NCBI GenBank assembly: GCA_900314725.1 | Contig: OMWJ01000008.1 | Coordinates: 18,034 to 82,033, forward strand | DNA length: 64,000 nucleotides | DNA from: an uncultured Bacteroidales bacterium | GTDB taxonomy: Bacteria > Bacteroidota > Bacteroidia > Bacteroidales > P3 | Reading direction: 5' to 3' | In this document: positions 8,306 through 19,487 of the stretch, piece by piece | Numbering within the stretch: the stretch's first letter is position 1 | Layout of the letters: each line of letters opens with the position of its first letter | Made by a program: the position numbers and the translations under genes | The notes under the pieces: model-generated | Database searches by the model: none | What the model saw: the letters and a program-made list of their open reading frames with translations, nothing else | What the model was told of the DNA's origin: nothing

Positions 8306-9769
8306 ATGAGTAAAAGACTATTACATTTAATATTGATTATATTTTTAAATACCATTTTAGAGCTTCCCGCTCAGGAGGTATATACTCCTAAGATTTGGTT
8401 AGAGGTTGCAAAAGATAGTATGACAACGGTCTTATTTGATAAGCAGGATGTTGCAAAAAGAGAATCCATCACACAAACAGAAGAACCTTTTACTAATTTT
8501 CACATATCACTAAACATGGATGATACATCTGTATATTTTGTATATGACAGTTTGCGATATGATAGTATTGCAACGATTATGACTATATATGAAACAGACG
8601 ATGACACAACAGTCGGCGTATGGGAGATAGGTACAGGTGATAATAAACAATTGTGGCTAAACTCAAGAAAAGTCAGTTATCAAGATTTTGGGATAACATA
8701 TAGAAGAATGACGGAAAAAGGCGTTATTATCAATACGATGCAATTTGAGTATCCTAAACCTGACACTGATACAGTCTATACAGGAAGAGACACCTTATTT
8801 ATCGGTAAACAAGGCGAGAATATTGGAGATAAAAACTTTTGCGAGTTTCTTTATTTTAAAGGTGTTCTACCATATAATGATAAAAGAATAAATGAAACAT
8901 GTTTAGCGATTAAATATGGAGCGTTGCTTCATAATGAATATCTGGATAGAAATCTTGACACTATATGGGATAGTAAAGGGACAGACAGTTTGTATAGTTA
9001 TGGTGTCTGTGGGATAGGTCGGGATGATTATTTCCCTTTATTTCAAGACAAAAGTAGAATAAGAAAAGATTTATTAACGATAGAAATGACAGATAGTTTA
9101 AGTAATATGAACTATATCATGCTTGGTCACAATGAGTATGATAATCAGGTATTAGAAGAAAGTTTTTCTATTGATACAAATGAGTACCATTTTATATCAC
9201 GCAAATGGAAAGTTCGTTCTAATACAAATGGAAGAAATAAATACATACGACTAATATATAATACTCCTTCTACATTTAACAGAAACAGTGTAAGAATGTT
9301 TATCGGCACGCAAGACTCAAGTTATTATACCGCAAATATTATTAGACCTACTTTTGTAACAGATTCTTGTGTTGTATTTGACAGTATATTAATTATTGAT
9401 TCGATTGATTATTATATAAATATAGCATTAGAGGGAGATAGTATTTTCAATTTAATTGAGACAAAGAGCGATCTTGTTTTTCAAGAGGAGGACAAAAGCG
9501 ATAAAGATACTGACAATAATATTAGAATAATGGTAACACCAAATCCAACCAATACAGGAGAGTTTGAGATAAATGTAGATCAGATAAAGGAAGACTATAT
9601 ATCCATCTTTATTACAGACTCCAAAGGTCAGATAGTATATTCAAATAGGAGTAATGATAAAGTTAAGGAATACTCTCTTTTACACCATATTCAAAAACAA
9701 GGTATTTATTTTGTTACTATACATACTAATGATGTAAAAAGGACTATAAAACTTGTCGTTGTAAAATAA
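8306..9769 (+). CDS. T9SS type A sorting-domain protein, partner of the RHS protein
   Basis: The 487-residue protein has a signal peptide (about 1-23), a middle part with FCEFLYFKGVLPYNDKRINE followed by LAIKYGALLHNEYLD and YGVCGIGRDD (about 178-245), a pattern common in Bacteroidetes surface proteins of the DUF8202 kind, and a C-terminal type A sorting domain (about 408-487; VTPNPTNTGEFEI and QGIYFVTIHTND). Such domains send proteins through the type IX secretion system to the cell surface. The gene ends 10 bp before the giant RHS gene and is very likely co-transcribed. It may help display or anchor the RHS protein, which has no sorting domain of its own; that is inference. Confidence 0.85.
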   Translation: MSKRLLHLILIIFLNTILELPAQEVYTPKIWLEVAKDSMTTVLFDKQDVAKRESITQTEEPFTNFHISLNMDDTSVYFVYDSLRYDSIATIMTIYETDDDTTVGVWEIGTGDNKQLWLNSRKVSYQDFGITYRRMTEKGVIINTMQFEYPKPDTDTVYTGRDTLFIGKQGENIGDKNFCEFLYFKGVLPYNDKRINETCLAIKYGALLHNEYLDRNLDTIWDSKGTDSLYSYGVCGIGRDDYFPLFQDKSRIRKDLLTIEMTDSLSNMNYIMLGHNEYDNQVLEESFSIDTNEYHFISRKWKVRSNTNGRNKYIRLIYNTPSTFNRNSVRMFIGTQDSSYYTANIIRPTFVTDSCVVFDSILIIDSIDYYINIALEGDSIFNLIETKSDLVFQEEDKSDKDTDNNIRIMVTPNPTNTGEFEINVDQIKEDYISIFITDSKGQIVYSNRSNDKVKEYSLLHHIQKQGIYFVTIHTNDVKRTIKLVVVK

Positions 9770-9779
9770 AATTAATAAA

Positions 9780-12700
9780 ATGAGACTCATAAAAACATTT
9801 ATCGGGATATGTTTGTTAGCTGCTATTATTGTTAACTTGATAGGATATAATGATAATATAGATAAATATTCTGTAACTAAAACCTATCTTTCGTTATCTA
9901 ATTCGACAGAAAAAGAGAATACTCTTAAAATGTCACAACCGACACAGGTACATTATAATTCCAAGCAGCCAACATCGGCATCAGTTAAGAATATCAGACA
10001 TATAGATTTTTCTTCTAAGGCAGGAGAATTAATAGGAAGTGTTTTTGTTGATAAACAGCGAGCAGCAGAGTTAAGTAGAGAGAATGTGAGTTTAATGATC
10101 GACAGCGGAGCAGTGAAGGAAAATGTAGAGATTAGCGTGATAGAAGTATCAGAGGAAAATACAGCTACACTTATTGAGGGAATGGATAATGTTACAAAAG
10201 GCAAAAAATGTTATCGTATGCTGCCAGATGGGCAGAAGTTTGAGAAAGATATTACAATAGCTATAAAGTATGATTCAACAAATTTGCCTTTCGGTTATAC
10301 AGAGGAAGATATATATACATTTTTTTACAATGAGGAAATTGGCATCTGGCAGAAGATAGAAAGGGATAGTATAGACAAAGATAAACAGTTAGTCTATTCT
10401 CATACTAATCACTTTACGGATTATATTAATGGGATATTAAAAGTTCCAGAGAATAGTGATGCTATAGCATATACTCCCACAAGTATCAAAGATTTAAAGG
10501 TTGCTGATCCAATGACAGGTATAACATTGATGTCTCCCCCAAAAGCGAACAACAAAGGTACAGCCTATTTGTCGTATCCATTGAATATTCCTGCTGGGAG
10601 AAGGGGCATGCAACCTAATCTAAGTATAAACTATAACAGTTCTGGAGGCAGTACTTGGTTAGGTTTAGGCTGGAGTTTAAACGTTAGTGAAATAACAATA
10701 GAAACACGCTGGGGAGTCCCTTTATATAATGAAGATAAAGAGACGGAAACCTACTTATTGGATGGAGAAACACTCGTAAGATTTGAAACTGATGACAATT
10801 TACAGAAGACAACACTTGAAGAACCTTCATACAGGAATCCTAATGCTTATAGAGAGACAGATTCTGTGTATTATAAAACGCGAGTTGAAGGAAATTTTAG
10901 AAAAATAGTCAGATATGGAGATTCTCCCAAAAACTATTATTGGAAGGTAATAGATAGGAATGGGACATCATATTACTATGGTTCTTCAGGAGAAGGATTA
11001 GACACCAACAGTATCTTTAGAAACTATTATGATGAATACTATGCAGATGACTTTTTTGAGAGTAATATTGCAAAATGGCAACTATGCAAAGTTGTAGATG
11101 TTTACGGTAATAGTATAAATTATCACTATAAACTTATTAGAGAAGGTGGTTATCAAAGGGTTCTTGATTATATTACATATACGGGATACGAGAATAATAG
11201 CGAAGAAGATTCTATATATCATGAAGACGAAAATGGGAATAGTTATACAGAAGAAGAAACATTGGAATTATTTACTTACGACAGAAACGGCAGATATAAA
11301 ATAGCTTTTATTATATCAAGTATAGATAAGCCCGACCAAAGCATAAGTTATAGAAATGGTTTTAGAGAAAGTGATAAAGTTTTATTGGATAGGATTGAGA
11401 TTCTATATGAAGATACACTGATAAAGGAATATTACTTTGGTTATAAAGAGGGCGAATTAGGAAGAACGTTACTATGTACTATTATAGAGAGTGATAGTTT
11501 ATCCAAAAATCAGACGTATAACATAAATAGTACGGAAACAAATGTTTTGCGACAAGGGATCTTTGAAAGATGTAATTTCCCTATAGTTGGCAAAGCAGGA
11601 ATGAGCGGAGTTGATATGTATTTTCATTTAGCTTATTCATTTGACTATACAGGTATTGAGGGGGATATCTTAGAAGATGAGGCTATAATAGTAGAATATC
11701 AAAATACAGGAATTAATATGGATGGAGGCTTACCTCCTTTAAGCTTTGAGGAATATGAAAATATAAATGCGAGCAAGGGTAGTAGTTGGAATATTGGCGG
11801 AGGCTTGGATGTAGGGTTAGGATATAACGTTTTCAGCAAGATGCTTAGTGCTGGTGGTAATTATTTGTATAGCAAAGACAAGTCAGAAGGGCTAGAAACA
11901 TTAATAGATTTGAATGGAGATGGCTATGTAGATGAATTAATCCAAACAAACGGATCTCTAAAATACAGATTAAGGATACCGACAAACGATAATCAGATAA
12001 AATTCTCAAATATACAAAATGTTAGCAGTGGTCCTAAATATTTTCAACATTCAGAAGGAAGCACGAACAATTGGGGAGCGGAAGTTAATGTAGTAAATTC
12101 CTGTAGTTATGCTATAAATTGGAGTTATACAAAAAATACCACTGACACATATTTTTCTGATGTTAATGCTGATGGGTTGGCTGATATAATTTCTGACGGG
12201 AGGGTATATATTAATACATATCGTTTAAATGGGCAAATAGGTTTTTCAGATATTACAGATAGTACGAATATTCCTGTTGTTCATGGTTTTTGCGGAACAA
12301 AATATATAACTAATGACAATGCCGTATCTCCATCAATATTCCAATCAGAAAACTACACTTTAAAAAAGATTGTATGTGATTCATCTATACATACAAGATA
12401 CGATACTATCTATGAGACAGTATTTGTTGAATATGATACATTGTATAAAGCAAGGTTCAAATCACATATCAAAGCGAATGGAGATACGGTGTATAAATAC
12501 GATTCTTTGGAAATAGACACAGTCGGCAATACATTTTGCACTACTTTTGACAGAATAGTAACAGAGGATAAGATAGTCTATGATTATAATTATACATCGC
12601 CTGGAGGGTATGATGGAGAAGCTTATTGTATAGTGGTAACAAGGCCTACTCATAATCAGGTTATGCGTATAGACTCTGTCTCTTCTGTCGTATATGACAG

Positions 12701-15700
12701 TTGTTGGGAAGAAGAGGAGTCAATGTATTATGAGCTGCCTAAATCCTATTCTCCCGACATAGATCTTGTGAGATTGTGGATCGCACCATTCCCTGGAATA
12801 ATACGAATTAGCGGACTTGCTAACTTATCCGATGATTTCTCTGAATTTAGAGAAAGTCTGAATATAAATGATGGGGTTAGCTTATCAATACAGAAAAACG
12901 ATAGTTTATTGAATTATCATTCATTAATACCTGATTCTTCTTATGATATGACTGCTAATAATGTTTATGTAAATAAAGGAGACAGATTCTATTTTAGGAT
13001 AAATTCAAATGGCACGAGAGAGTATGATAAAGTTAATTGGAATCCAAAAATTGCATATCAGTCTATGTTTGACGGAGAAAATCTTATGGTAGCAGATACA
13101 AATAAAACGGATGCCAATGGAGATTATGTGTATATATATGATTATGGTAAAGATTTTTTATTAAGTGATAAGTATAAATTTAAGTCGCCCGTTAATAGCT
13201 CAGATAGTCTGTTCATACATCTTACAAGTAAAAATGATACTATTACAGAAAAAATACAGTTGTGCGTATACAAGAATGGAATAGATATTTTTAATGGGCA
13301 GAAAATATACGATAGAGGTACGGTTATTGAAGAGAATATAGAAACAGATATCTCGATGAATGAAGACGATAGTCTGATATTTGTATTACATTCTTTAGAT
13401 AAAGGACAATTGAACTGGTCGAGCATAGAGGCTTTTGCAATGTTAAGAATAGAATCGTCTGAGGATATAGATGTACATAATTCTGTCAAAAACATATATA
13501 CAGGAGAATATAATTATGTTTACTATCCCACTGTATATAAACAAGCCTATGATTACCAATGTTCAGTAGGTGATGTGCTTAGTATAAATCAAAATGTAAA
13601 TAGTTTTATTATAACTCCATTATATACAGGTATCACATACCCTATGAATATGAGCATAAAGAGTAGTAATTTGTCTGAACCTATCATAAAAAGAACAAAT
13701 ATCTCTTCTGGTATTCCTATAATTATAAATGAGTCTTTACTTGCAGAAAATGATTATTATGTTGAATATTATACAAAAGACACGGTGCCTTGTTCTGTAA
13801 CAAGTTTAATAAATTTAGGTAATAGCGGGGCTATAACTTTACCATCAAATGTATTCTGTAATTATCCCGATTCCTACGATATTTATGGATCTATGTATAG
13901 AAATTGGGGGCAGTTTGGCTATAAAGGATTAGCAGATACAAACAATATTCTCATATATGAAAACTTACTTGTGCTCAGTGATGTGTATAACAATACACAA
14001 GAGCCGGAAGGAAATGCAGATACAACCTTGTTGATAGAATCCGAAACACCAGAGACTAATTTGCCTGGCTGTTATAATCCTTTGCAAGATGACCATTTCT
14101 TCGTTATGAATGCATCTATGAAAGATTCTTGTTGGCTGGGGTATGGAGATATAATATATGCAAAAAAAGAATATTGTGGGCTGACAAATATTTCGGAAGC
14201 TAATGATACGACCATAGATAAGACTTTCTCACCATTACCTGTCGCTCAACAAAATTCCAGAATCTTAGCAGTGCATAAGCAAACTTATACAAAAGGTAAG
14301 AGTACTTCCGGAAATATAGGACTATCTTCATTCTCGATACCGGGCATTCCTCCTTTTAGTCATGGCAAGAGTAAAAATAAAAGTACGACAAGATTATTGT
14401 CAGACTATATGGATATGAACGGAGACAGATTCCCAGATGTTATAAGCGAAAGTAAGATACATTATAGCATATCTTCAGGCGGATTAAGCGAAGATAATAT
14501 TCAAAATAATTTTGGTATAGATACCAGCTATAACATTGGTAGAGGTGCAACTTATGGGGCAAGTTTTTTAGATTCTCATAAAGAACTCTCAAATAATCCC
14601 AAAACTACAAAGAGTATTCTGTCGGGAGTGTCTGTAAACTCTGGTGGCAATGTGGGTAACGGTTCTAATAACACTGTAACAAGCAGTACTATTCTTGATC
14701 TAAATGGTGATGGTTTGCCTGATAAAATATATTCAAATGGAAGGGTCTATTTCAATACTGGTTATGGTTGGGAAGAAGATGCAAGTTTTTTAAAAAACAT
14801 AAGGAAAAGTATTAGCAATTCCGGTTCAGCAGGCATATCAGCAGGTAATTCATTTATGAATAAATGGAATACAAGTTTGAGTGGAGGATTAGGCTTTAGT
14901 GCTACAACGAATAATACAGATTTTGCATTATCAGATATCAATGGAGACGGTCTTGTTGATTTGATACAAAATGATAGTGTCAGGTTTAATAAAGGTAAAT
15001 CTTTTTCAGCAAGTATAGCATTGGGCAATGCTTTTGACAAATCTGTTACAACCAATATTGATGGAAGCCTTTCCTTGTCTTTTGGTGTAACCATAGGATT
15101 CTTCCCTGTAAAGATAGTTATCAATCCTAAGGGTGGAAAAAGTTGGAACAGATCTTTGACAAAATCGCAATGGATTGATATGAACAATGATGGTGCTCCT
15201 GATTATGTATATACAGAAAATGGTTCGGTAAAAGTCAGGTATTCAAAATTAAGTAAGGTAAATCTGTTAAAACATGTAAATAGTGTTATCGGTAGTGAAT
15301 ATTTTATTGACTACGAACTATCCGAAAATAGTTCTTACTCTTCTCAGCGATATTGGAATATGAGTAGGCTACGAGTTTTCGATGGGTATATTAGCGATGG
15401 AGCCGATACTTCGGAGATTAGATATGAGTATAAGAACAGATACTATGATGTTTATGAGAGAAGTGATTATGGCTATGATACTGTTATAACAAACGAATAT
15501 AGTGAAGGGATTATATATAGAAAATATATCCAAGCATATCATAATAGGGATTTTATGTTCCAAGGATTAAAAAAATATGACTTAATAATAAATTCAAATA
15601 ATGCGAAATACATAGAAAATGAATACGAATATAGATGTGCATATATTTATACTGGGGACATAGCAGACAGCATAAACTCATTGTGTATGGGAAGTGTTTA

Positions 15701-18700
15701 TCCTGTTCTTTCGACACAGACAACGCGGTATTACGAACAGAATTCTTCCCCTCAGATAGTAACACAAATGCATTGGATATATGGGAGATTTGGCAATGTC
15801 GTAACTTTTGAAAATATTAATGACACCTCTGTCGCGGATGATATTTATTCAAACTTGGATTATACCGATGACAGTTCCTTTATAAAAAAGAACTTGCTTT
15901 CGCTCGTTACAGATATTAACATTTTTGACAACAATGCTATAAATAGGCATAGAACATCGCAATATGATACCAATGGTAGTATTATTTTGTTGAGCGTTTA
16001 TAATGATAATATAGGAGATTATTCTATCTATAACTACGAATATGATAGATATGGGAACATAAGCAAGATAACTTTTCCAGAGAATTATAATGGAGACCGA
16101 GTTGTAATAAACTATGAATACGACAACAGAATACATAGCCTTATAACAAAGATAAAAAATAATAGTTTAGGATATGAGAGCAGTTCTGAGTATGATTATA
16201 AATTTGCTGTACCTCTAAAGACAATAGATATAGCTGGCAATGAGACGGAATACACATACGATTTAAAAGGCAGGGTTAAGACAATAAGAGCTCCTATAGA
16301 AATCTCTAATAATATTCCATATACCATCAAATACGACTATTGGGACGGCTATAGATATTCAGATGTTAAAGTGGCTGATTGGAATAGATATATTGGGAAA
16401 TATACCACAAAATTTGCAAAAACATCTTATTATGACATAAATAATAGTGGTAATGATATTGTTACAATATGTTTTAGCGATGGATTAGGCAGGATAATAC
16501 AAGTGAGAAAAGATTTAGAAGTTACTGGCGTAGAAAAACACATAAATAGTGGCAAAATAATATATGACAATTTAGGAAGAACTGTTGCCAAATACTACCC
16601 TACAGAAAATATAGCCGACAGCAGTACTGCTATACATGGAGATGGATATTTTGTTCAATATAAAGCCGATAGCAACTATTACGTTGATACAACAACAAGT
16701 ACAATATCTCCAACAAGGTATTCCTACGATATTTTAGATAGAAATACTGCAATATACTATCCGGATACTACCACTATGTATAGGGCTTATGGTGTATTGA
16801 CAGATGGTGTTACTAAACGTTTTCTTACATCTATAACAGATCCGAACGGAAATCTAACAAAAGTGTTTACAGATCCAAGACAACTAACCACAAAGACTAT
16901 AAATGCTATGCAAGGCATTACTACTTTTTATTATGATGGTATGGGGCAGTTAGTAAGGACAATAGATCCTGAAAACAATGCTACTACATATACATACGAT
17001 GATGTAGGTCATTTGATAGAACGAACCCATCCAAGTAGTGGTACTACTTCTTGGAATTATGACCTTGCAGGTAATATGACCCAGCAGACACAGAACAGCG
17101 GGGAATCTATTGAATATGTGTATAACTACAATCAATTAAGGCAAATCCATTATTCTGTCCGTCCTTGGAATGATGTATGGTATCAATACGGACCAACAAA
17201 CAGTGGTAACCAGACAGGTCGTTTGATTAGACAGCAGGATGCTACAGGTGTTCAGGAATTTAATTATGATGAATTAGGAAATGTAGTACTTAATCGTCAT
17301 ACATACGTTATGCCTAATAGTGATTCTGTATTTACATTGACAACTTCTTGGGATTATGATTCATGGGGTAGAGTAAATCGTATAACATATCCAGATAAGG
17401 AAGATGTTTATTATCTTTACGACAGAGGTGGAAATTTAAGAGGAGTCAGAGGCTATAAGCCTGGACAAAATCCAATAATGTATGTAGATAAAATTATTTA
17501 TGACTTATATGGACAGAAGATTTCAGAAATCAATGGTAATGGGATAATAACCGGATATACTTATAATCCATTAAACAGAAGACTGACTAATTTAAAGAAT
17601 TATTCATCAAATCTCGTTTTGCAAGACAATATTTATACGTATGACAACGTTGGTAATATTATAAGGATAAAAGATAATGGTATGCATAGTAGAGAACAAA
17701 TATACACTTATGATGCTTTGTATCGCTTAATCGATTCCCGAGGACAATGGAATAATGAGCCATTGACTTACGAGACATCTTTGTCATATTCACCTTCTGG
17801 AAGGATAATAAACAAAGAAATGAATAGCAAAAGATTAAACAATACCTATGGAACTTATCCTGTCAATTATAAGAATACATACTTATATAGTCCAAACAAT
17901 CCTTACGCAGTAACACTTATAACAAATAATATAACAGGTAGAGATATCCGTTTTGCTTGGGACAGCAAAGGGAATATGCTTCATTCATACGATGAGGCTA
18001 TGAGAATAGAGAGAAATCTTTGCTGGACAGAAGATAACAGGTTACAAGCTTTTGTGGAAAGAGACGCACACATTATGTCTTCCCAAGAAATCAAGAATAA
18101 TTTGGAATCAGGTTCTTTGACTCATGCTGATGTTACAGGAATGGCTGCTTATTACAACTATGACGCTTCAGGTGAAAGAAATCTTAAACTTACTTCTCCA
18201 AATAATAATGTACTACAAAATTCAAACAATACTTATTTATCTTCGTTAGTTTATCCGACATTATATGCTTCTCCTCTTATAACACTGCATCATAAAGAAT
18301 ATACCAAACATTACTTTGATGGAGACAGACGCATCTGCTCTAAGATAGGTGGAGGATTCGGTAATGTAAATTGGGAACGTGTGAATGATAGTATTAAGAC
18401 TATAAGTTTAGATTACTTAACTCAAATAGAAAATCAACAACGAGGAATCCATTCCACATTCCATCATTGTTTAAATTCAGATGTAGAAATAAATACGAGG
18501 TACGATTTATTTGAAATGTTGAAAAATCATGAAAGGAATAGAAATGATGTAGAACCTGTATTCTATTATCATTCTGACCATTTAGGTAGTGCTGCATATC
18601 TTACTAATCAAGCAGGTAGTGTTTCTCAGACCTTGAATTATTTACCATTCGGAGAAGAATGGGTAGATGTAAAACAAGATATTGATTGGCCTTCCTTAAT

Positions 18701-19487
18701 AAATTATTCTTTCAATGCCAAAGAAAAAGACTATGAGAGTGGCTTTCATTACTATGGTTCAAGGTACTATTCTTCTGAGTTAAGTATATGGAACAGCACC
18801 GACCCAATGGCAGATAAATATCCAAGTTTAACCCCATACAACTACTGTGCAAACAACCCAGTAAAACTCATTGACCCAAATGGAGAAGAAATTTGGATAG
18901 TAGATAAAGACTCAGAAGAAAATATAAAAAATACACTTACTAAGCAAGAAGCTCAATATGTGAAATTCGATACTCATGGTAGGTTAGATAAAAATAAATT
19001 GAATAAATGTAAAAGTACTTCAGAAAATATAACAGCATTAAAAGAATTAGCTAATAGTGAGTATTCTTATATATTTTCTACTTCTGATACTTACACAGAT
19101 GGCAATGGCAAGACTCAAAGGTTAGGCATAGATGATAATGGTGCAGGTGTTAAAGGAGTTACTCTACTGCCTAATGCTGAAATGGATATGTCGCCTGATA
19201 ATAACATTTATATTATTACAGGACGTTCTTTATCTAAAGAGAATCAAACAATAAATCTTGCTCATGAAGCTTATGGACATGCATATTTTTATGAATTACA
19301 AATGCAGGGATATAATATCAATCCTAATCACACTTATGAAGTAAGATCTGAAACTCCTACTTGGAATCAAGAATTTCAAACCTATGAATTTAATTTTGTA
19401 AAGATTCCTACAAATATTAAGTTGGAAAAACAAATAAAAGTAGCTACACAACAAGCTTTATTAAATTTCAGATCAAGAAAAAAATGA
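9780..19487 (+). CDS. giant exported SpvB/RHS-repeat polymorphic toxin
   Basis: The 3235-residue protein starts with a hydrophobic signal segment (about 6-24). In order I see: a beta-rich N-terminal domain (about 55-220); an SpvB-like region from about 241 (TGITLMSPPKANNKGTAYLS, SYPLNIPAGRRGMQPNL); FG-GAP-like calcium loops (DLNGDGYVDEL near 710, then DVNADGLAD, DMNGDRFPD, DLNGDGLPD, DINGDGLVD and DMNNDGAPD near 1800); a TcdB-middle-like part (about 1800-2100); YD repeats (about 2100-2950, such as NLTKVFTDPRQL); the RHS core (about 2977-3037); and a tip of about 195 residues. The tip contains LAHEAYGHA (His 3162, Glu 3163, His 3167), a zincin-like site with one extra residue. By analogy with TcB/RHS toxins, the shell would encase the tip. 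The next gene overlaps by 4 bp and is the probable immunity gene. Confidence 0.92.
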   Translation: MRLIKTFIGICLLAAIIVNLIGYNDNIDKYSVTKTYLSLSNSTEKENTLKMSQPTQVHYNSKQPTSASVKNIRHIDFSSKAGELIGSVFVDKQRAAELSRENVSLMIDSGAVKENVEISVIEVSEENTATLIEGMDNVTKGKKCYRMLPDGQKFEKDITIAIKYDSTNLPFGYTEEDIYTFFYNEEIGIWQKIERDSIDKDKQLVYSHTNHFTDYINGILKVPENSDAIAYTPTSIKDLKVADPMTGITLMSPPKANNKGTAYLSYPLNIPAGRRGMQPNLSINYNSSGGSTWLGLGWSLNVSEITIETRWGVPLYNEDKETETYLLDGETLVRFETDDNLQKTTLEEPSYRNPNAYRETDSVYYKTRVEGNFRKIVRYGDSPKNYYWKVIDRNGTSYYYGSSGEGLDTNSIFRNYYDEYYADDFFESNIAKWQLCKVVDVYGNSINYHYKLIREGGYQRVLDYITYTGYENNSEEDSIYHEDENGNSYTEEETLELFTYDRNGRYKIAFIISSIDKPDQSISYRNGFRESDKVLLDRIEILYEDTLIKEYYFGYKEGELGRTLLCTIIESDSLSKNQTYNINSTETNVLRQGIFERCNFPIVGKAGMSGVDMYFHLAYSFDYTGIEGDILEDEAIIVEYQNTGINMDGGLPPLSFEEYENINASKGSSWNIGGGLDVGLGYNVFSKMLSAGGNYLYSKDKSEGLETLIDLNGDGYVDELIQTNGSLKYRLRIPTNDNQIKFSNIQNVSSGPKYFQHSEGSTNNWGAEVNVVNSCSYAINWSYTKNTTDTYFSDVNADGLADIISDGRVYINTYRLNGQIGFSDITDSTNIPVVHGFCGTKYITNDNAVSPSIFQSENYTLKKIVCDSSIHTRYDTIYETVFVEYDTLYKARFKSHIKANGDTVYKYDSLEIDTVGNTFCTTFDRIVTEDKIVYDYNYTSPGGYDGEAYCIVVTRPTHNQVMRIDSVSSVVYDSCWEEEESMYYELPKSYSPDIDLVRLWIAPFPGIIRISGLANLSDDFSEFRESLNINDGVSLSIQKNDSLLNYHSLIPDSSYDMTANNVYVNKGDRFYFRINSNGTREYDKVNWNPKIAYQSMFDGENLMVADTNKTDANGDYVYIYDYGKDFLLSDKYKFKSPVNSSDSLFIHLTSKNDTITEKIQLCVYKNGIDIFNGQKIYDRGTVIEENIETDISMNEDDSLIFVLHSLDKGQLNWSSIEAFAMLRIESSEDIDVHNSVKNIYTGEYNYVYYPTVYKQAYDYQCSVGDVLSINQNVNSFIITPLYTGITYPMNMSIKSSNLSEPIIKRTNISSGIPIIINESLLAENDYYVEYYTKDTVPCSVTSLINLGNSGAITLPSNVFCNYPDSYDIYGSMYRNWGQFGYKGLADTNNILIYENLLVLSDVYNNTQEPEGNADTTLLIESETPETNLPGCYNPLQDDHFFVMNASMKDSCWLGYGDIIYAKKEYCGLTNISEANDTTIDKTFSPLPVAQQNSRILAVHKQTYTKGKSTSGNIGLSSFSIPGIPPFSHGKSKNKSTTRLLSDYMDMNGDRFPDVISESKIHYSISSGGLSEDNIQNNFGIDTSYNIGRGATYGASFLDSHKELSNNPKTTKSILSGVSVNSGGNVGNGSNNTVTSSTILDLNGDGLPDKIYSNGRVYFNTGYGWEEDASFLKNIRKSISNSGSAGISAGNSFMNKWNTSLSGGLGFSATTNNTDFALSDINGDGLVDLIQNDSVRFNKGKSFSASIALGNAFDKSVTTNIDGSLSLSFGVTIGFFPVKIVINPKGGKSWNRSLTKSQWIDMNNDGAPDYVYTENGSVKVRYSKLSKVNLLKHVNSVIGSEYFIDYELSENSSYSSQRYWNMSRLRVFDGYISDGADTSEIRYEYKNRYYDVYERSDYGYDTVITNEYSEGIIYRKYIQAYHNRDFMFQGLKKYDLIINSNNAKYIENEYEYRCAYIYTGDIADSINSLCMGSVYPVLSTQTTRYYEQNSSPQIVTQMHWIYGRFGNVVTFENINDTSVADDIYSNLDYTDDSSFIKKNLLSLVTDINIFDNNAINRHRTSQYDTNGSIILLSVYNDNIGDYSIYNYEYDRYGNISKITFPENYNGDRVVINYEYDNRIHSLITKIKNNSLGYESSSEYDYKFAVPLKTIDIAGNETEYTYDLKGRVKTIRAPIEISNNIPYTIKYDYWDGYRYSDVKVADWNRYIGKYTTKFAKTSYYDINNSGNDIVTICFSDGLGRIIQVRKDLEVTGVEKHINSGKIIYDNLGRTVAKYYPTENIADSSTAIHGDGYFVQYKADSNYYVDTTTSTISPTRYSYDILDRNTAIYYPDTTTMYRAYGVLTDGVTKRFLTSITDPNGNLTKVFTDPRQLTTKTINAMQGITTFYYDGMGQLVRTIDPENNATTYTYDDVGHLIERTHPSSGTTSWNYDLAGNMTQQTQNSGESIEYVYNYNQLRQIHYSVRPWNDVWYQYGPTNSGNQTGRLIRQQDATGVQEFNYDELGNVVLNRHTYVMPNSDSVFTLTTSWDYDSWGRVNRITYPDKEDVYYLYDRGGNLRGVRGYKPGQNPIMYVDKIIYDLYGQKISEINGNGIITGYTYNPLNRRLTNLKNYSSNLVLQDNIYTYDNVGNIIRIKDNGMHSREQIYTYDALYRLIDSRGQWNNEPLTYETSLSYSPSGRIINKEMNSKRLNNTYGTYPVNYKNTYLYSPNNPYAVTLITNNITGRDIRFAWDSKGNMLHSYDEAMRIERNLCWTEDNRLQAFVERDAHIMSSQEIKNNLESGSLTHADVTGMAAYYNYDASGERNLKLTSPNNNVLQNSNNTYLSSLVYPTLYASPLITLHHKEYTKHYFDGDRRICSKIGGGFGNVNWERVNDSIKTISLDYLTQIENQQRGIHSTFHHCLNSDVEINTRYDLFEMLKNHERNRNDVEPVFYYHSDHLGSAAYLTNQAGSVSQTLNYLPFGEEWVDVKQDIDWPSLINYSFNAKEKDYESGFHYYGSRYYSSELSIWNSTDPMADKYPSLTPYNYCANNPVKLIDPNGEEIWIVDKDSEENIKNTLTKQEAQYVKFDTHGRLDKNKLNKCKSTSENITALKELANSEYSYIFSTSDTYTDGNGKTQRLGIDDNGAGVKGVTLLPNAEMDMSPDNNIYIITGRSLSKENQTINLAHEAYGHAYFYELQMQGYNINPNHTYEVRSETPTWNQEFQTYEFNFVKIPTNIKLEKQIKVATQQALLNFRSRKK
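18711..18890 (+). repeat. RHS core DNA repeat, main gene copy
   Basis: This about 180-bp stretch encodes the RHS-associated core of the giant gene. Near-identical DNA is found at 7781-7961 (inverted), 20038-20214 (direct) and, more diverged at its start, 21521-21699 (direct). It is the junction between the constant shell and the variable tip. Confidence 0.88.
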
